From the NCBI GenBank assembly GCA_018820665.1, contig JAHJNW010000084.1, positions 1 through 64,000 of the forward strand: a DNA stretch of 64,000 nucleotides, written 5' to 3'. The notes beneath the pieces are model-generated. The model worked only from the letters and a program-made list of their open reading frames with translations, ran no database searches and was not told where the DNA came from. Positions within the stretch are counted from its first letter, which is position 1. Every line of letters starts with the position of its first letter. The translations under genes were made by a program, and so were the position numbers. The stretch comes from Alphaproteobacteria bacterium. Lineage in GTDB: Bacteria > Pseudomonadota > Alphaproteobacteria > Caulobacterales > Caulobacteraceae. Below, piece after piece: positions 50,633-59,595 of this stretch.

Positions 50633-53260
50633 TCAGTAACGCAGGGTGATGTCGAAGCTGAAGCGACGGCCGTAGTGGTCGTAGCGCGCCAGCCGGTCGG
50701 GACTGTTGTCGTAATGGACCCGCACCGGCTCGTCGGTGAGGTTGCCGGCCTGGAAGCGCAGGCCGACCTGGTCGGACACCTGGTAGGAGGCGCTGAAGTC
50801 GAGGATGCCCTCGCTCTCCAGGGTCCGCAGGGCCGAGCCGTCCCAGCCGTCGATGACGGTGAAGGGGCTGTGATATTTGTAGCCGAGGCGGCTCTCGAAC
50901 CGGCCCTTGCTGTACCACAGGTCGATCGTCGCGGTGCGCTCCGCCAGACCGGTTCCCTCCAGCGGGTCATTGGCCGGGTAGAACTCCTTCACGTCGGAAT
51001 TGACCAGGGCCAGGTTGGTGTAGATGCCGAAGTCCTGCAGGCCCGGAATGAAGCTGAACGGAGTCTGGAAGGTGAACTCGGCCCCCGAGATGCCGCCGCC
51101 GTCGCCATTGAACGGGCCGGTGACATTGTAGGTCACGCCGTCGATCTCGACCGGCCGGGTTGAGTAGCCGATGTGGCTGTCGACATCCTTGTAGTAGACG
51201 GCCGCGGCGAACAGGGCCTCGGGCGCGAAATACCACTCGTAGGACAGGTCGAACTGGGTGGCGCGGAACGGCTCGAGCAGCGGGTTGCCGGCGCTGCCGG
51301 TGGGCGGCGGGGCGGTGTTCCACAGGGTTCGGCCGGCGCGCAACTCGTCCAGCGGCGGCCGGGCGATGGTCCGGGCCGCGCCGAAGCGGAGTTGCCGGTC
51401 CTCGGCCAGTTCGAGCGTCAGGTTCAGGCTCGGCAGGACCTCGACATAGTCGTTGTCGATGCTGACCGGGGTCAGCGGACCGCCATTGACCGACTCATAG
51501 CCGTTGCTGGTCGTCTCGGTCGCAACGACCCGGACGCCGACGTTGCCGGTGACCGGCAGGCCGCCCCACTGGCTGACGAAGTCGGCCTTCACATAGGCTT
51601 CGGCGACCTGCTCCTCGACGTCCCAGCCCGAACCGAGCACCTCGGAATTGGCCGGCTCGACGAAGCCGCCATAGGCGGCCTGGGCGAGGGCGTCGAAATC
51701 GCCGTTCAGCAGCGGCGGAGCCTCAAAATCGTCGACTGTGAAGCTGCTCAGCAGATCGGCCGGCAGGGCGGCGATGATCGGCGCCTGGAACCACTGCGTC
51801 ATGCGGTAACCCTTGGAGCGATCCGAGACGCGGGCGCCGAAGGCGACCTCGGTCACCCCGGTGTCGCCGAGGTAGCGCCGGGCGTCGAACCGCCCCGCCA
51901 TCAGTTCGTCTTCCAGATGACCGCCGTCGGTCTGACCCGGCACCCAGGTCGGGAGGGCCTGAATGGTCGGATCGGCCGGGTCGGAACTGGTCGTCACCGA
52001 CGGGGCCACGCTGGCGCGCATGTCGAACGCCAGCCAGTCGGGATAGACCTCGGTGAACACCGCCTGCCAGGTGTTTTCGCGCTCGGCCTTCGAATAGGAC
52101 AGGTCGCCGTGCACGGTCCAGTCGCCCGCCGTCCAGCGACCGTTCAGGCCGGTGACGAACAGGGTCTTGTCCTCCTCATAACGGGCGACGACGTTGGTCA
52201 CCGAGACGAAGGGCAGGTTGGCCGCCACGACGGTGTTGTCGATGATGGTGTAGGACGCGCCGGGGTCGTTATAGGCCCAGGCCGAACCGCCGGCCCAGTT
52301 GCCCATGGCGCCGTTGCGGCCGTACCAGGCCTGGTTCTGGTCCTCGCCGATGTCGATCTGGGAATAGAGGACGTCGAAATTCAGCTCGAAGTCGGCGTTC
52401 GGACGCCACTGCAGGGCGCCGTTCAGGCCGGTGCGGTCCTCAGCCAGCCGTTTGACCTCGGTCTGGGCGCCCCAGGGCGTGGCGTCGAGATCGCCGTCGC
52501 CGTCGATGTCGCCGGGCTCTCCGCCGGTCTCCTCGTCATTGAAGCCCCAGCCCTGGAACGAGGCGAAGCCGTTGCGCTGTTCCTGGCGGCTGATCCCCAG
52601 ATTGACGCCGAGCGTATCCGACAGGCGGCGGGTGAAGCTGGCGGCGGCGCGATAGCCGAGCGGATCGTAGTCCGGCAGGTTTTCGCCGGACTCATAATAG
52701 ACAAGGCCGGCGCTGGCGGCGATCGCGGGCCCGGAATAGTCCAGCGGCTTGACCGTGCGGATGTTGATCGTCCCGGCCACGCCGCCGGCGATCAGGTCGG
52801 CCGACTGAGATTTATAGACCTCGACGCCCGAGACCACCTCGGACGGATAGATCTCCCAGCGCACATTGCGGTCCGGCTCGGACGAGGCCACCTCGCGGTC
52901 GTTGACCAGGCCCAGCACCAGACGCGGGCCAAGGCCGCGGATCGCCGCCTGGCTCTGGTTGCCGCGGTCGCGGGTGCCGTTGATGCCGGGCAGACGCACC
53001 AGTTCCTCGGCGATGGTCACATTCGGCAGCTGGCCGATGTCCTCGGACGAGATCGCCTCGATGACGAGGGCGGAACGCCGCTTGACCTCAATGGCGTCGC
53101 GCAGCGAGGCGCGGATGCCGGTGATGATCACCTCCTCGACCTCGGTCGCCTCGTCCTGGACGGGGGGCGGGTCCTGGGCCCAGGCCGCCGCCGGCAGCGC
53201 CAGCCCCGCGGCCAGAGCCATGGCCGATACGCCCGTCAGGGTCTTTCTCTGAATCGTCAT
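50633..53260 (-). CDS. TonB-dependent receptor of the galactan locus
   Basis: Signal peptide, plug (EEVIITGIRASLRDAIEVKRRSALVIEAISSEDIGQLPNVTIAEELVRLPG), C-terminal beta-barrel ending in aromatic SFDITLRY. Confidence 0.93.
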   Translation of the reverse strand: MTIQRKTLTGVSAMALAAGLALPAAAWAQDPPPVQDEATEVEEVIITGIRASLRDAIEVKRRSALVIEAISSEDIGQLPNVTIAEELVRLPGINGTRDRGNQSQAAIRGLGPRLVLGLVNDREVASSEPDRNVRWEIYPSEVVSGVEVYKSQSADLIAGGVAGTINIRTVKPLDYSGPAIAASAGLVYYESGENLPDYDPLGYRAAASFTRRLSDTLGVNLGISRQEQRNGFASFQGWGFNDEETGGEPGDIDGDGDLDATPWGAQTEVKRLAEDRTGLNGALQWRPNADFELNFDVLYSQIDIGEDQNQAWYGRNGAMGNWAGGSAWAYNDPGASYTIIDNTVVAANLPFVSVTNVVARYEEDKTLFVTGLNGRWTAGDWTVHGDLSYSKAERENTWQAVFTEVYPDWLAFDMRASVAPSVTTSSDPADPTIQALPTWVPGQTDGGHLEDELMAGRFDARRYLGDTGVTEVAFGARVSDRSKGYRMTQWFQAPIIAALPADLLSSFTVDDFEAPPLLNGDFDALAQAAYGGFVEPANSEVLGSGWDVEEQVAEAYVKADFVSQWGGLPVTGNVGVRVVATETTSNGYESVNGGPLTPVSIDNDYVEVLPSLNLTLELAEDRQLRFGAARTIARPPLDELRAGRTLWNTAPPPTGSAGNPLLEPFRATQFDLSYEWYFAPEALFAAAVYYKDVDSHIGYSTRPVEIDGVTYNVTGPFNGDGGGISGAEFTFQTPFSFIPGLQDFGIYTNLALVNSDVKEFYPANDPLEGTGLAERTATIDLWYSKGRFESRLGYKYHSPFTVIDGWDGSALRTLESEGILDFSASYQVSDQVGLRFQAGNLTDEPVRVHYDNSPDRLARYDHYGRRFSFDITLRY

Positions 53261-53301
53261 CCTCGTCTCCTCCCCTCATCCACGCAGTGTCGCGCGGTTT
53301 G

Positions 53302-55839
53302 TCATTGTCTTGTGGTCCGGAACCGTCCGCCGGACTCGAGCTCAAGCGTTGCGGGGCGCAGCCCCTCGGCCCGCGCCGCCAGGCGGATCGGACCGGGCCG
53401 GCGCTCGGTCTGCACGACGGCCTGGGCCAAGCCGTTGAACAGCTGGCGGGAGCTGGCGCGGTCCGGCTCATGGCTGACCGGATTGCCGTTGCCGACCCCG
53501 ATCACGCGAGCGGGCCCGTCGATCTCGAACACGACCCGGTCATCGGCGAGCGGCGCGGGCCGGCCGCGGGCGTCCAGCGCCCGGGCGGTGATCATGGCCA
53601 CGTCCTCGCCATCGGCCGACAGGCGGACCCGGTCGGCGGTCAGCTCGATCCGGGCGGCCGGACCGGCGGTCTCGCGCCGGACCCGGCTGACCAGCCGCCC
53701 GTCCTTCCAGCCGCGCGCTTCCAGGACGCCAGGCGCGAACGGCACGGACCACTCCAGATGGCGGTTGCGGACGACGTCCTTCGCGCCCTGCGAGCGGCCG
53801 TTCAGGAACAGCTCGACCCGGTCCAGATTGGAATGGACCCAGACGTCGATCGCCTCCCCTTCCCGCCCGGCCCAGTTCCAGTGCGGGAACAGGTGCAGCA
53901 GCGGCTCCGGCCGCCACCAGGCGCGGTAGTACCAATAATTGTCCTTGGGGAAGCCGCAGGAATCCATCGCCCCGAAATAGGAGGCGACGCTGGGCCAGCG
54001 GTTGAACGGCGTCGGCTCGCCGCGATAGTCGAAGCCGGTCCAGATGAAGCCGCCGGCGATGTAGGGCCGCTCGGCCGCGAGTGTCCACCACTCCTCGGCG
54101 GTCGAGGCCCACCACGGGTGTTCGCGATCATAGGCCGGCACGATGTGGCGCGCGTCGTCGCGGATGTATTCGCCGCGCGTCGAGACCGTGCTGCCGGTCT
54201 CGGAGCCGAGGATCGGCTGGTCCGGGAACCGGGCGTGATACGGCTCCATCTGCGGCGTGCGGTAGTTGAAGCCGAGGATGTCGACGACTGGGGATATGCC
54301 TTCGCCGAAGTCCTGGTCCTTGGCCGCCGTGACCGGGCGCGTCGGGTCGAGGCGGTTGACCAGTCGCTTCATGGTGCGGGCGATGGCGGCGCCCCGGGCC
54401 GTGCCCTGGATGGCCTGTTCCTCGTTGCCGATCGACCAGGCGATCACCGAGGGGCGGTTGCGGTCGCGCCGGACCAGTATGGCCAGTTCGTTCAGGGCGG
54501 CCGCGTCCGACGACATCCGCCGCGTCTCGTTGATCACCAGCATGCCCAGCCGGTCGCAGGCGTCCAGCAGCTCGGGCGTCGGCGGATTGTGCGAGGCGCG
54601 ATAGGCGTTGCAGCCCATCGCCTTCAGCTGTTCGATCCGCCAGACCTGCAGGCGGTCGGGCACGGCGGCGCCGACCCCGGCGTGGTCCTGATGGCAGCAG
54701 GCGCCGAGCAGCTTCAGCGGCTGGCCATTCAGCAGGAAACCGCGCCTGGCGTCGAACTGCGCCTTGCGCACGCCGAACAGGGTTTCGACCCGGTCGACAA
54801 CGCGACCATCGGCGACGATCTCGGTCAACAGAGTGTGCTGCTGCGGCGTCTCGACGGACCACAGCGGGGCGACGTCCCACGCCGCCGGCAGGGTCGCCTT
54901 GCCCGCGTCCCAGGCCCCAAGGGTCAGCGGCGCCCTCGCCTCCGTTACAACGGTCCCGTCGGGGGCCTTGATGGTGCAGACCACGTCGCAGACCCGCCGC
55001 TCGCCCGAGGCGTTGGCGACATCGACTATCAGCTCGGCTCGCGCGCCCGCGCCGCTGGGTCGGGCCCGGACGGTGACGCCCCACTGCGGCACGTGCAACG
55101 GATCGACCGTCGTCAGCCAGACGTGGCGATACAGGCCGGCCCCTTCATAGAACCAGCCCTCGCCGAGGCTCGCATCGACACGCACGGCCAGCTGATTGAT
55201 TTCGCCCGGGGTGGCGAAGTCGGTGATGTCGACCGAAAACGGCGTATAGCCGCCCTCGTGCTCGTGCACGATGAAGCCGTTCAGGAAGACCACGATGTCG
55301 CGAAACGCGCCGTCGAACTCCAGCGACAGCCGCCGCCCGGCCATCTCCGCCGGGATGGCGACCGGCAGGCGGTACCAGCCGACGCTGGTGTCCGGATATT
55401 CGCGCCCCAGACGCTTGAAGCCGTGCGCCGCGCGCGGATCATCCTCCCCTTCCGGCGGCGGCGCCGGGCTGGGCGTGAAAGGCAGGTCGATGGCCCAGTC
55501 GTGCGGAACCTGCACCCGGCTCCAAGCCGAATCGTCGAAGTCCGCCGCCACCGCCGTCGCCAGTTCAGTCCCCGCCTTGGCGTAGGTCCGCTGGTTGCGG
55601 CCGAAGCCGAAGTCCCGATCCGGATCGGACGCATGGCCGAGCGCGAATCGCCAGTCGAAGGCCAGTTTGCGCCGTTCGCGGGTGCGGGGCTCAGGGGCGG
55701 GCACGGACTGGGACACGGCCGGCGTCGCGCCGGCCAGCGCGGTCGCCCCCGCCGCAAGCAGCAGCGTGCGGCGATCAGCGGTCAGACGTCCCGATAGTGG
55801 CGTGCCCCTGGCGTCCATTCTGTCTCCCCGACGCGCCAT
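53302..55839 (-). CDS. GH2 beta-galactosidase (start 55839 or 55818)
   Basis: FDWRFALGHA, VQVPHDWAIDLPF, FLNGFIVHEHEGGYTPFSVDIT, YRASHNPPTPELLDACDRLGMLVINETRRM, IAWSIGNEEQ. Confidence 0.93.
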   Translation of the reverse strand: MARRGDRMDARGTPLSGRLTADRRTLLLAAGATALAGATPAVSQSVPAPEPRTRERRKLAFDWRFALGHASDPDRDFGFGRNQRTYAKAGTELATAVAADFDDSAWSRVQVPHDWAIDLPFTPSPAPPPEGEDDPRAAHGFKRLGREYPDTSVGWYRLPVAIPAEMAGRRLSLEFDGAFRDIVVFLNGFIVHEHEGGYTPFSVDITDFATPGEINQLAVRVDASLGEGWFYEGAGLYRHVWLTTVDPLHVPQWGVTVRARPSGAGARAELIVDVANASGERRVCDVVCTIKAPDGTVVTEARAPLTLGAWDAGKATLPAAWDVAPLWSVETPQQHTLLTEIVADGRVVDRVETLFGVRKAQFDARRGFLLNGQPLKLLGACCHQDHAGVGAAVPDRLQVWRIEQLKAMGCNAYRASHNPPTPELLDACDRLGMLVINETRRMSSDAAALNELAILVRRDRNRPSVIAWSIGNEEQAIQGTARGAAIARTMKRLVNRLDPTRPVTAAKDQDFGEGISPVVDILGFNYRTPQMEPYHARFPDQPILGSETGSTVSTRGEYIRDDARHIVPAYDREHPWWASTAEEWWTLAAERPYIAGGFIWTGFDYRGEPTPFNRWPSVASYFGAMDSCGFPKDNYWYYRAWWRPEPLLHLFPHWNWAGREGEAIDVWVHSNLDRVELFLNGRSQGAKDVVRNRHLEWSVPFAPGVLEARGWKDGRLVSRVRRETAGPAARIELTADRVRLSADGEDVAMITARALDARGRPAPLADDRVVFEIDGPARVIGVGNGNPVSHEPDRASSRQLFNGLAQAVVQTERRPGPIRLAARAEGLRPATLELESGGRFRTTRQ

Positions 55840-55892
55840 GTGCCCGGCGCTGTCCGGGGCAAAGAAACCTTGGCCATCCGGAATGTCAACGA

Positions 55893-55905
55893 ATTGTCTG
55901 ACAAT
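55893..55905. promoter_or_regulatory. Candidate GntR/FadR-family operator in the divergent promoter
   Basis: ATTGTCTGACAAT, perfect palindrome around a central base, between GH2 (-) and the FCD regulator (+). Confidence 0.65.
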
Positions 55906-55976
55906 ATATGAAAATCATTTCACCCATGGCGCGAGGGCGACAGTGTGAGGACTCGCCGGGCTGGCCGCGCAGGGCT

Positions 55977-56756
55977 ATGGAAAACCGCATGACGAGCTCA
56001 AGGCACAGCGGGACCCGGACCCACGGCATCGTCCAGGATCTGGGCGCAGCGATCGTCACCGGGACCTATGCCGACCGGCCCTTTCCCGTCGAGTTCGAGC
56101 TGGCGCAACGCTATCAGGCCAGCCGTTCAGCGGTCCGCGAGGCGGTGAAGATGCTGACCGCCAAGGGCCTGCTGCGGGCCCGCCCGCGTCAGGGCACCTG
56201 GATCCAGGCCGAGGAGTTCTGGAACCTGCAGGACCCGGATGTGCTGCGCTGGATGCTGCAGCGGCGCTTCTCCCTGCCGCTGCTGATCGAGTTCACCGAG
56301 GTCCGGCTGGGGATCGAGCCGGCCGCGGCCGGCCTCGCCGCCCTCTCCGCCACCCCTGCGCAGAGCGCCCGCATCGCCGAGGCGATCGGACGGATGGACG
56401 CCGCCGGCCGGGGCGAGGACGACTCGCTGGAGTCCGACATCGCCTTCCACTCGGCGGTGCTGAAGGCGACCGGAAATCGCTTCTATGCCCAGCAGTGCGA
56501 GCTGATCGAGACGGCCCTGCGCTTCAGCATTCGCCAGACCAACTCCTACAAGGGCGTCAGCCTGGCCAGCATCGAGGATCACCGGCGCGTCGCCGACGCC
56601 ATCCTGGCGGGCGACGCGGCCGGCGCCGAAGCGGCGATGCGCTATCTGGTGCAGGAGGCGCTGGCGCTGATGCAGGCGGCCCTCGCCCGGACTGGCGAGC
56701 CCGAGCCGTCGGAAACCGTGCTGCCCTTCCCGTCGGCCCACAGACCGACGGGATAG
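55977..56756 (+). CDS. FadR/GntR family transcriptional regulator (FCD domain)
   Basis: wHTH: LPFPVEFELAQRYQASRSAVREAVKMLTAKGLLRARPRQGTWI-type sequence; FCD C-domain (FTEVRLGIEPAAAGLAA...FHSAVLKATGNRFYAQ...EDHRRVADAILAGDAAGAEAAM). Confidence 0.93.
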   Translation: MENRMTSSRHSGTRTHGIVQDLGAAIVTGTYADRPFPVEFELAQRYQASRSAVREAVKMLTAKGLLRARPRQGTWIQAEEFWNLQDPDVLRWMLQRRFSLPLLIEFTEVRLGIEPAAAGLAALSATPAQSARIAEAIGRMDAAGRGEDDSLESDIAFHSAVLKATGNRFYAQQCELIETALRFSIRQTNSYKGVSLASIEDHRRVADAILAGDAAGAEAAMRYLVQEALALMQAALARTGEPEPSETVLPFPSAHRPTG

Positions 56757-56789
56757 GCGGGCTCGACTGCCGAGTCAGCCGCAGTGCGC

Positions 56790-59522
56790 TCAGCGCAGCC
56801 GCGCGCCCTCGGCGTCCCATACCTCGACCTCGCCCAGACCGGCCGCGCGGACCCCCGCCTCGATCTTCGACAGGTCGCCGACGATCACCCAGGTCATCGC
56901 CGCCGGATTCAGGATCCCGGCCGCCTGGGTCACAGTCTCGGGCGTCACCGCCGCATAGCGGTCCGGCAGAGTCGTGATCCACTCGTAGGGCCGCTGGAAG
57001 CGGGTCACGTGACGCAGATAGCCGACCATCGCATTGTTGGTCTCGAACCGGTCCGGGAGGGTCAGCACCTCGCCGCGCCGGTAAAGGTCCAGCTCCGCCT
57101 GCGTCGCCGCGCGCGTCCCGCCGATCTCGTTCAGCTCGCGGGCGATCTCGGCCAGGGCCTCGGCGGTGCGGTCGGTCTGCACGCTGGTCGAGACGGCGAA
57201 CACCTGCGGCCCGAGGGCCTCGCTGACATAGCTGTTGGCGCCGTAGGTCCAGCCCCTCTGTTCGCGAAGATTCATGTTGAGTCGGGCGGTGAAGCCGCCG
57301 CCCAACACGCCGTTCATCATCTCCAGATCGAAATTGCGCGGATCAAGGCCGGTCGGCGCGACCTGCCCGACGCGGATCACCGACTGGATGGCGCCGGGCT
57401 TGTCGACCAGGACGATGCGCGGCGCGGTCTGGCCGGCGACCGCCGCGATGGTCTTCTCGCCCCGCGGCAGGGCCGGCGCGCGCCAGTCGCCGAAGCCCTT
57501 CTCGAGCGCCGCCATCAGCTCGTCGAAACTCGCATCACCCGCCGCGAAGATCACGGCGTTGTCCGGCCGGATGAAGCTGTGGTGGAAGGCCTGGACATCG
57601 TCCCGGGTGAAGGAGGCGATGGTCTGCGCCCGACCCGCCAGCGGCGCGCCATAGGCGTGGTCGGGGCCGTAGACCAGATGGCTGAACACCCGGCCGGCGA
57701 TGCCGTCGGGATCGACCAGCGCCTGCTGCAGGCCCGACAGGGCCATAGTCCGTTCACGCTCGAGATCACTCTCGTTGAAGCTCGGCTCGCGGACATAGTC
57801 GGCCCACAGCGCCACTGTCTCGTCCAGCGAACGGGTCAGGGCCGAGACCGCGAAATTGGTCGTGTCCGAGTCGCTGTAGGCGTACATCCGCGCGCCCAGC
57901 ATCTCCTGCGCCAGGGTGAACTGCTGGCCCGTCATGTCGCCCGTGCCGTCGTCCATCAGGCCGACGGCGAAGCCCTGCAGGCCGGGCTTCAGCGCCTGAT
58001 CGGCGCCGCCGCCGGCGTCAAAGCCCATGACGATCTCGACCGTCGGCGTGCCCTCGCGCTGCGAATGGATCACCCGGATTCCGTTCGACAGCCGTCCCTC
58101 ACGGACCGGCGGCAGGGTCAGGGCCGGCATCGGCCCCATCGCCGGCAAGCCGCTGCGGTCGGCCAGATCCTCGCCCGCTGCGAAGGTCGCCTGCGGCACG
58201 ACCGCCAGCCGGTAGTTCGGCCGGCTCAACCATTCCTGGGAGGCGGCTTTCACCTCACCAGCCTCGAGGGCGTCGAACCGCGCCAGATCGCGTTCGAACT
58301 CGCCGGGATTGTTGTCGAACATCATCCCGCCCGACAGCATCATGGCGCGCACATACAGCGACTCCAGCGAGCGGACGTTGTCGCCATAGGCGCCGATCTT
58401 GATCCGCTCCAGCTCTTCCGCCGTCGGGCCCTCGGCGAGGAATTCCGACACCACGGCCTGCAGCGCCGCCTCGGCGTCGGCCCGGTCGACCCCGGCCTTC
58501 AGCCGCATGTCGATGGTGAAGATGCCGGCGATGGCCGAGCTCTCGTAGTTGGCTGAGACGCTCGTGGCGAGCTGGCGGTCGAACACGAGGGCCTGATGCA
58601 GGCGGGACAGGCGGCCCCGTCCCAGCACCGACGACGCCATGCGAAGGGCCTGGCTCTCGTCGGAGCCGCTGCCGGGAACCGGCCAGCTCCAGGCGATCGC
58701 CGTCTCGGGCACAGTCTCGGCCACGACCTCGGTTTTCACCCGGTCCAGCAACGGCGTCCATTCGGTCATCCGCCCGACCGGCGGCCCCGGCGGCACGCTG
58801 GCGAAATAGCGGGTCATCAGCTCGCGGGCCTGTTCGACGGTCACATCGCCGGCCAGCGTCACCACGGCGTTGGACGCACCGTAGTAGCGCCGGAACCAGT
58901 CCTTCACATCCTCCAGCGAGGCGGCGTCGAGGTCTTCCATCGAGCCGATGATCGAATGGCGATAGGGGTGGTTGGCCGGGAACAGCGCCTCGGCCCGCAG
59001 TTCCGGCATGGTCGCATAGGGACGGTTCTCGTAGGTCCGTTTCTCGTTCTGGACGACGCCGCGCTGCTCATCCAGCTTGGCCTGGGTGACCGCGCCGAGC
59101 AGATAGCCCATGCGATCCGACTCCAGCCACAGCACCCGCTCCAGCCCCCCGGTCGGCACCACGGCGTAGTAGTACGTCTGGTCCAGCGAGGTGGCGCCGT
59201 TGACGGCGGAGGCGCCGATCTCCTGCAGCGGCGGCATGTATTCGTCGTCGCGATGCTCCGAGCCGTTGAACATCAGATGCTCGAACAGATGGGCGAAGCC
59301 GGACTTGCCGGCCGGCTCATTCATCGAACCCACATGGTACCAGACCGCGACCGCCACCTTGGGCGTCGAATGATCCTCGTGGACCACGACGCGAAGACCA
59401 TTGGGCAGGGTGAACTGCTCATAGGGGATCAGGGCCGGTTCCTGCGGCGCGGACTGCGCGAAGCCCGCCCCGGGCGTCAGGACCATCGCGGCCGACGCGA
59501 GCACCAGAATCATCTTCTTCAT
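56790..59522 (-). CDS. Secreted M16 family zinc metallopeptidase, two M16 halves
   Basis: Signal peptide MKKMILVLASAAMVLTPGAGFAQ; HxxEH motif in KSGFAHLFEHLMFNGSEH; repeated M16 C-domains. Confidence 0.95.
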   Translation of the reverse strand: MKKMILVLASAAMVLTPGAGFAQSAPQEPALIPYEQFTLPNGLRVVVHEDHSTPKVAVAVWYHVGSMNEPAGKSGFAHLFEHLMFNGSEHRDDEYMPPLQEIGASAVNGATSLDQTYYYAVVPTGGLERVLWLESDRMGYLLGAVTQAKLDEQRGVVQNEKRTYENRPYATMPELRAEALFPANHPYRHSIIGSMEDLDAASLEDVKDWFRRYYGASNAVVTLAGDVTVEQARELMTRYFASVPPGPPVGRMTEWTPLLDRVKTEVVAETVPETAIAWSWPVPGSGSDESQALRMASSVLGRGRLSRLHQALVFDRQLATSVSANYESSAIAGIFTIDMRLKAGVDRADAEAALQAVVSEFLAEGPTAEELERIKIGAYGDNVRSLESLYVRAMMLSGGMMFDNNPGEFERDLARFDALEAGEVKAASQEWLSRPNYRLAVVPQATFAAGEDLADRSGLPAMGPMPALTLPPVREGRLSNGIRVIHSQREGTPTVEIVMGFDAGGGADQALKPGLQGFAVGLMDDGTGDMTGQQFTLAQEMLGARMYAYSDSDTTNFAVSALTRSLDETVALWADYVREPSFNESDLERERTMALSGLQQALVDPDGIAGRVFSHLVYGPDHAYGAPLAGRAQTIASFTRDDVQAFHHSFIRPDNAVIFAAGDASFDELMAALEKGFGDWRAPALPRGEKTIAAVAGQTAPRIVLVDKPGAIQSVIRVGQVAPTGLDPRNFDLEMMNGVLGGGFTARLNMNLREQRGWTYGANSYVSEALGPQVFAVSTSVQTDRTAEALAEIARELNEIGGTRAATQAELDLYRRGEVLTLPDRFETNNAMVGYLRHVTRFQRPYEWITTLPDRYAAVTPETVTQAAGILNPAAMTWVIVGDLSKIEAGVRAAGLGEVEVWDAEGARLR

Positions 59523-59595
59523 CGTGTGTCCTGACGTGTGGAAAGCGGCCGGCGCGTCATCGACGCGCCGGCCGTGGGCAGGGCGGGGAGCGCGA

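Noticed and set aside
51173-53929. 918-codon plus-strand ORF antisense to the TonB receptor
   Set aside because: No domain-like sequence; the minus strand encodes a clear signal peptide, plug and barrel.
53287-55797. 836-codon plus-strand ORF antisense to GH2
   Set aside because: Mirror ORF due to GC3 bias; the GH2 catalytic motifs are on the minus strand.
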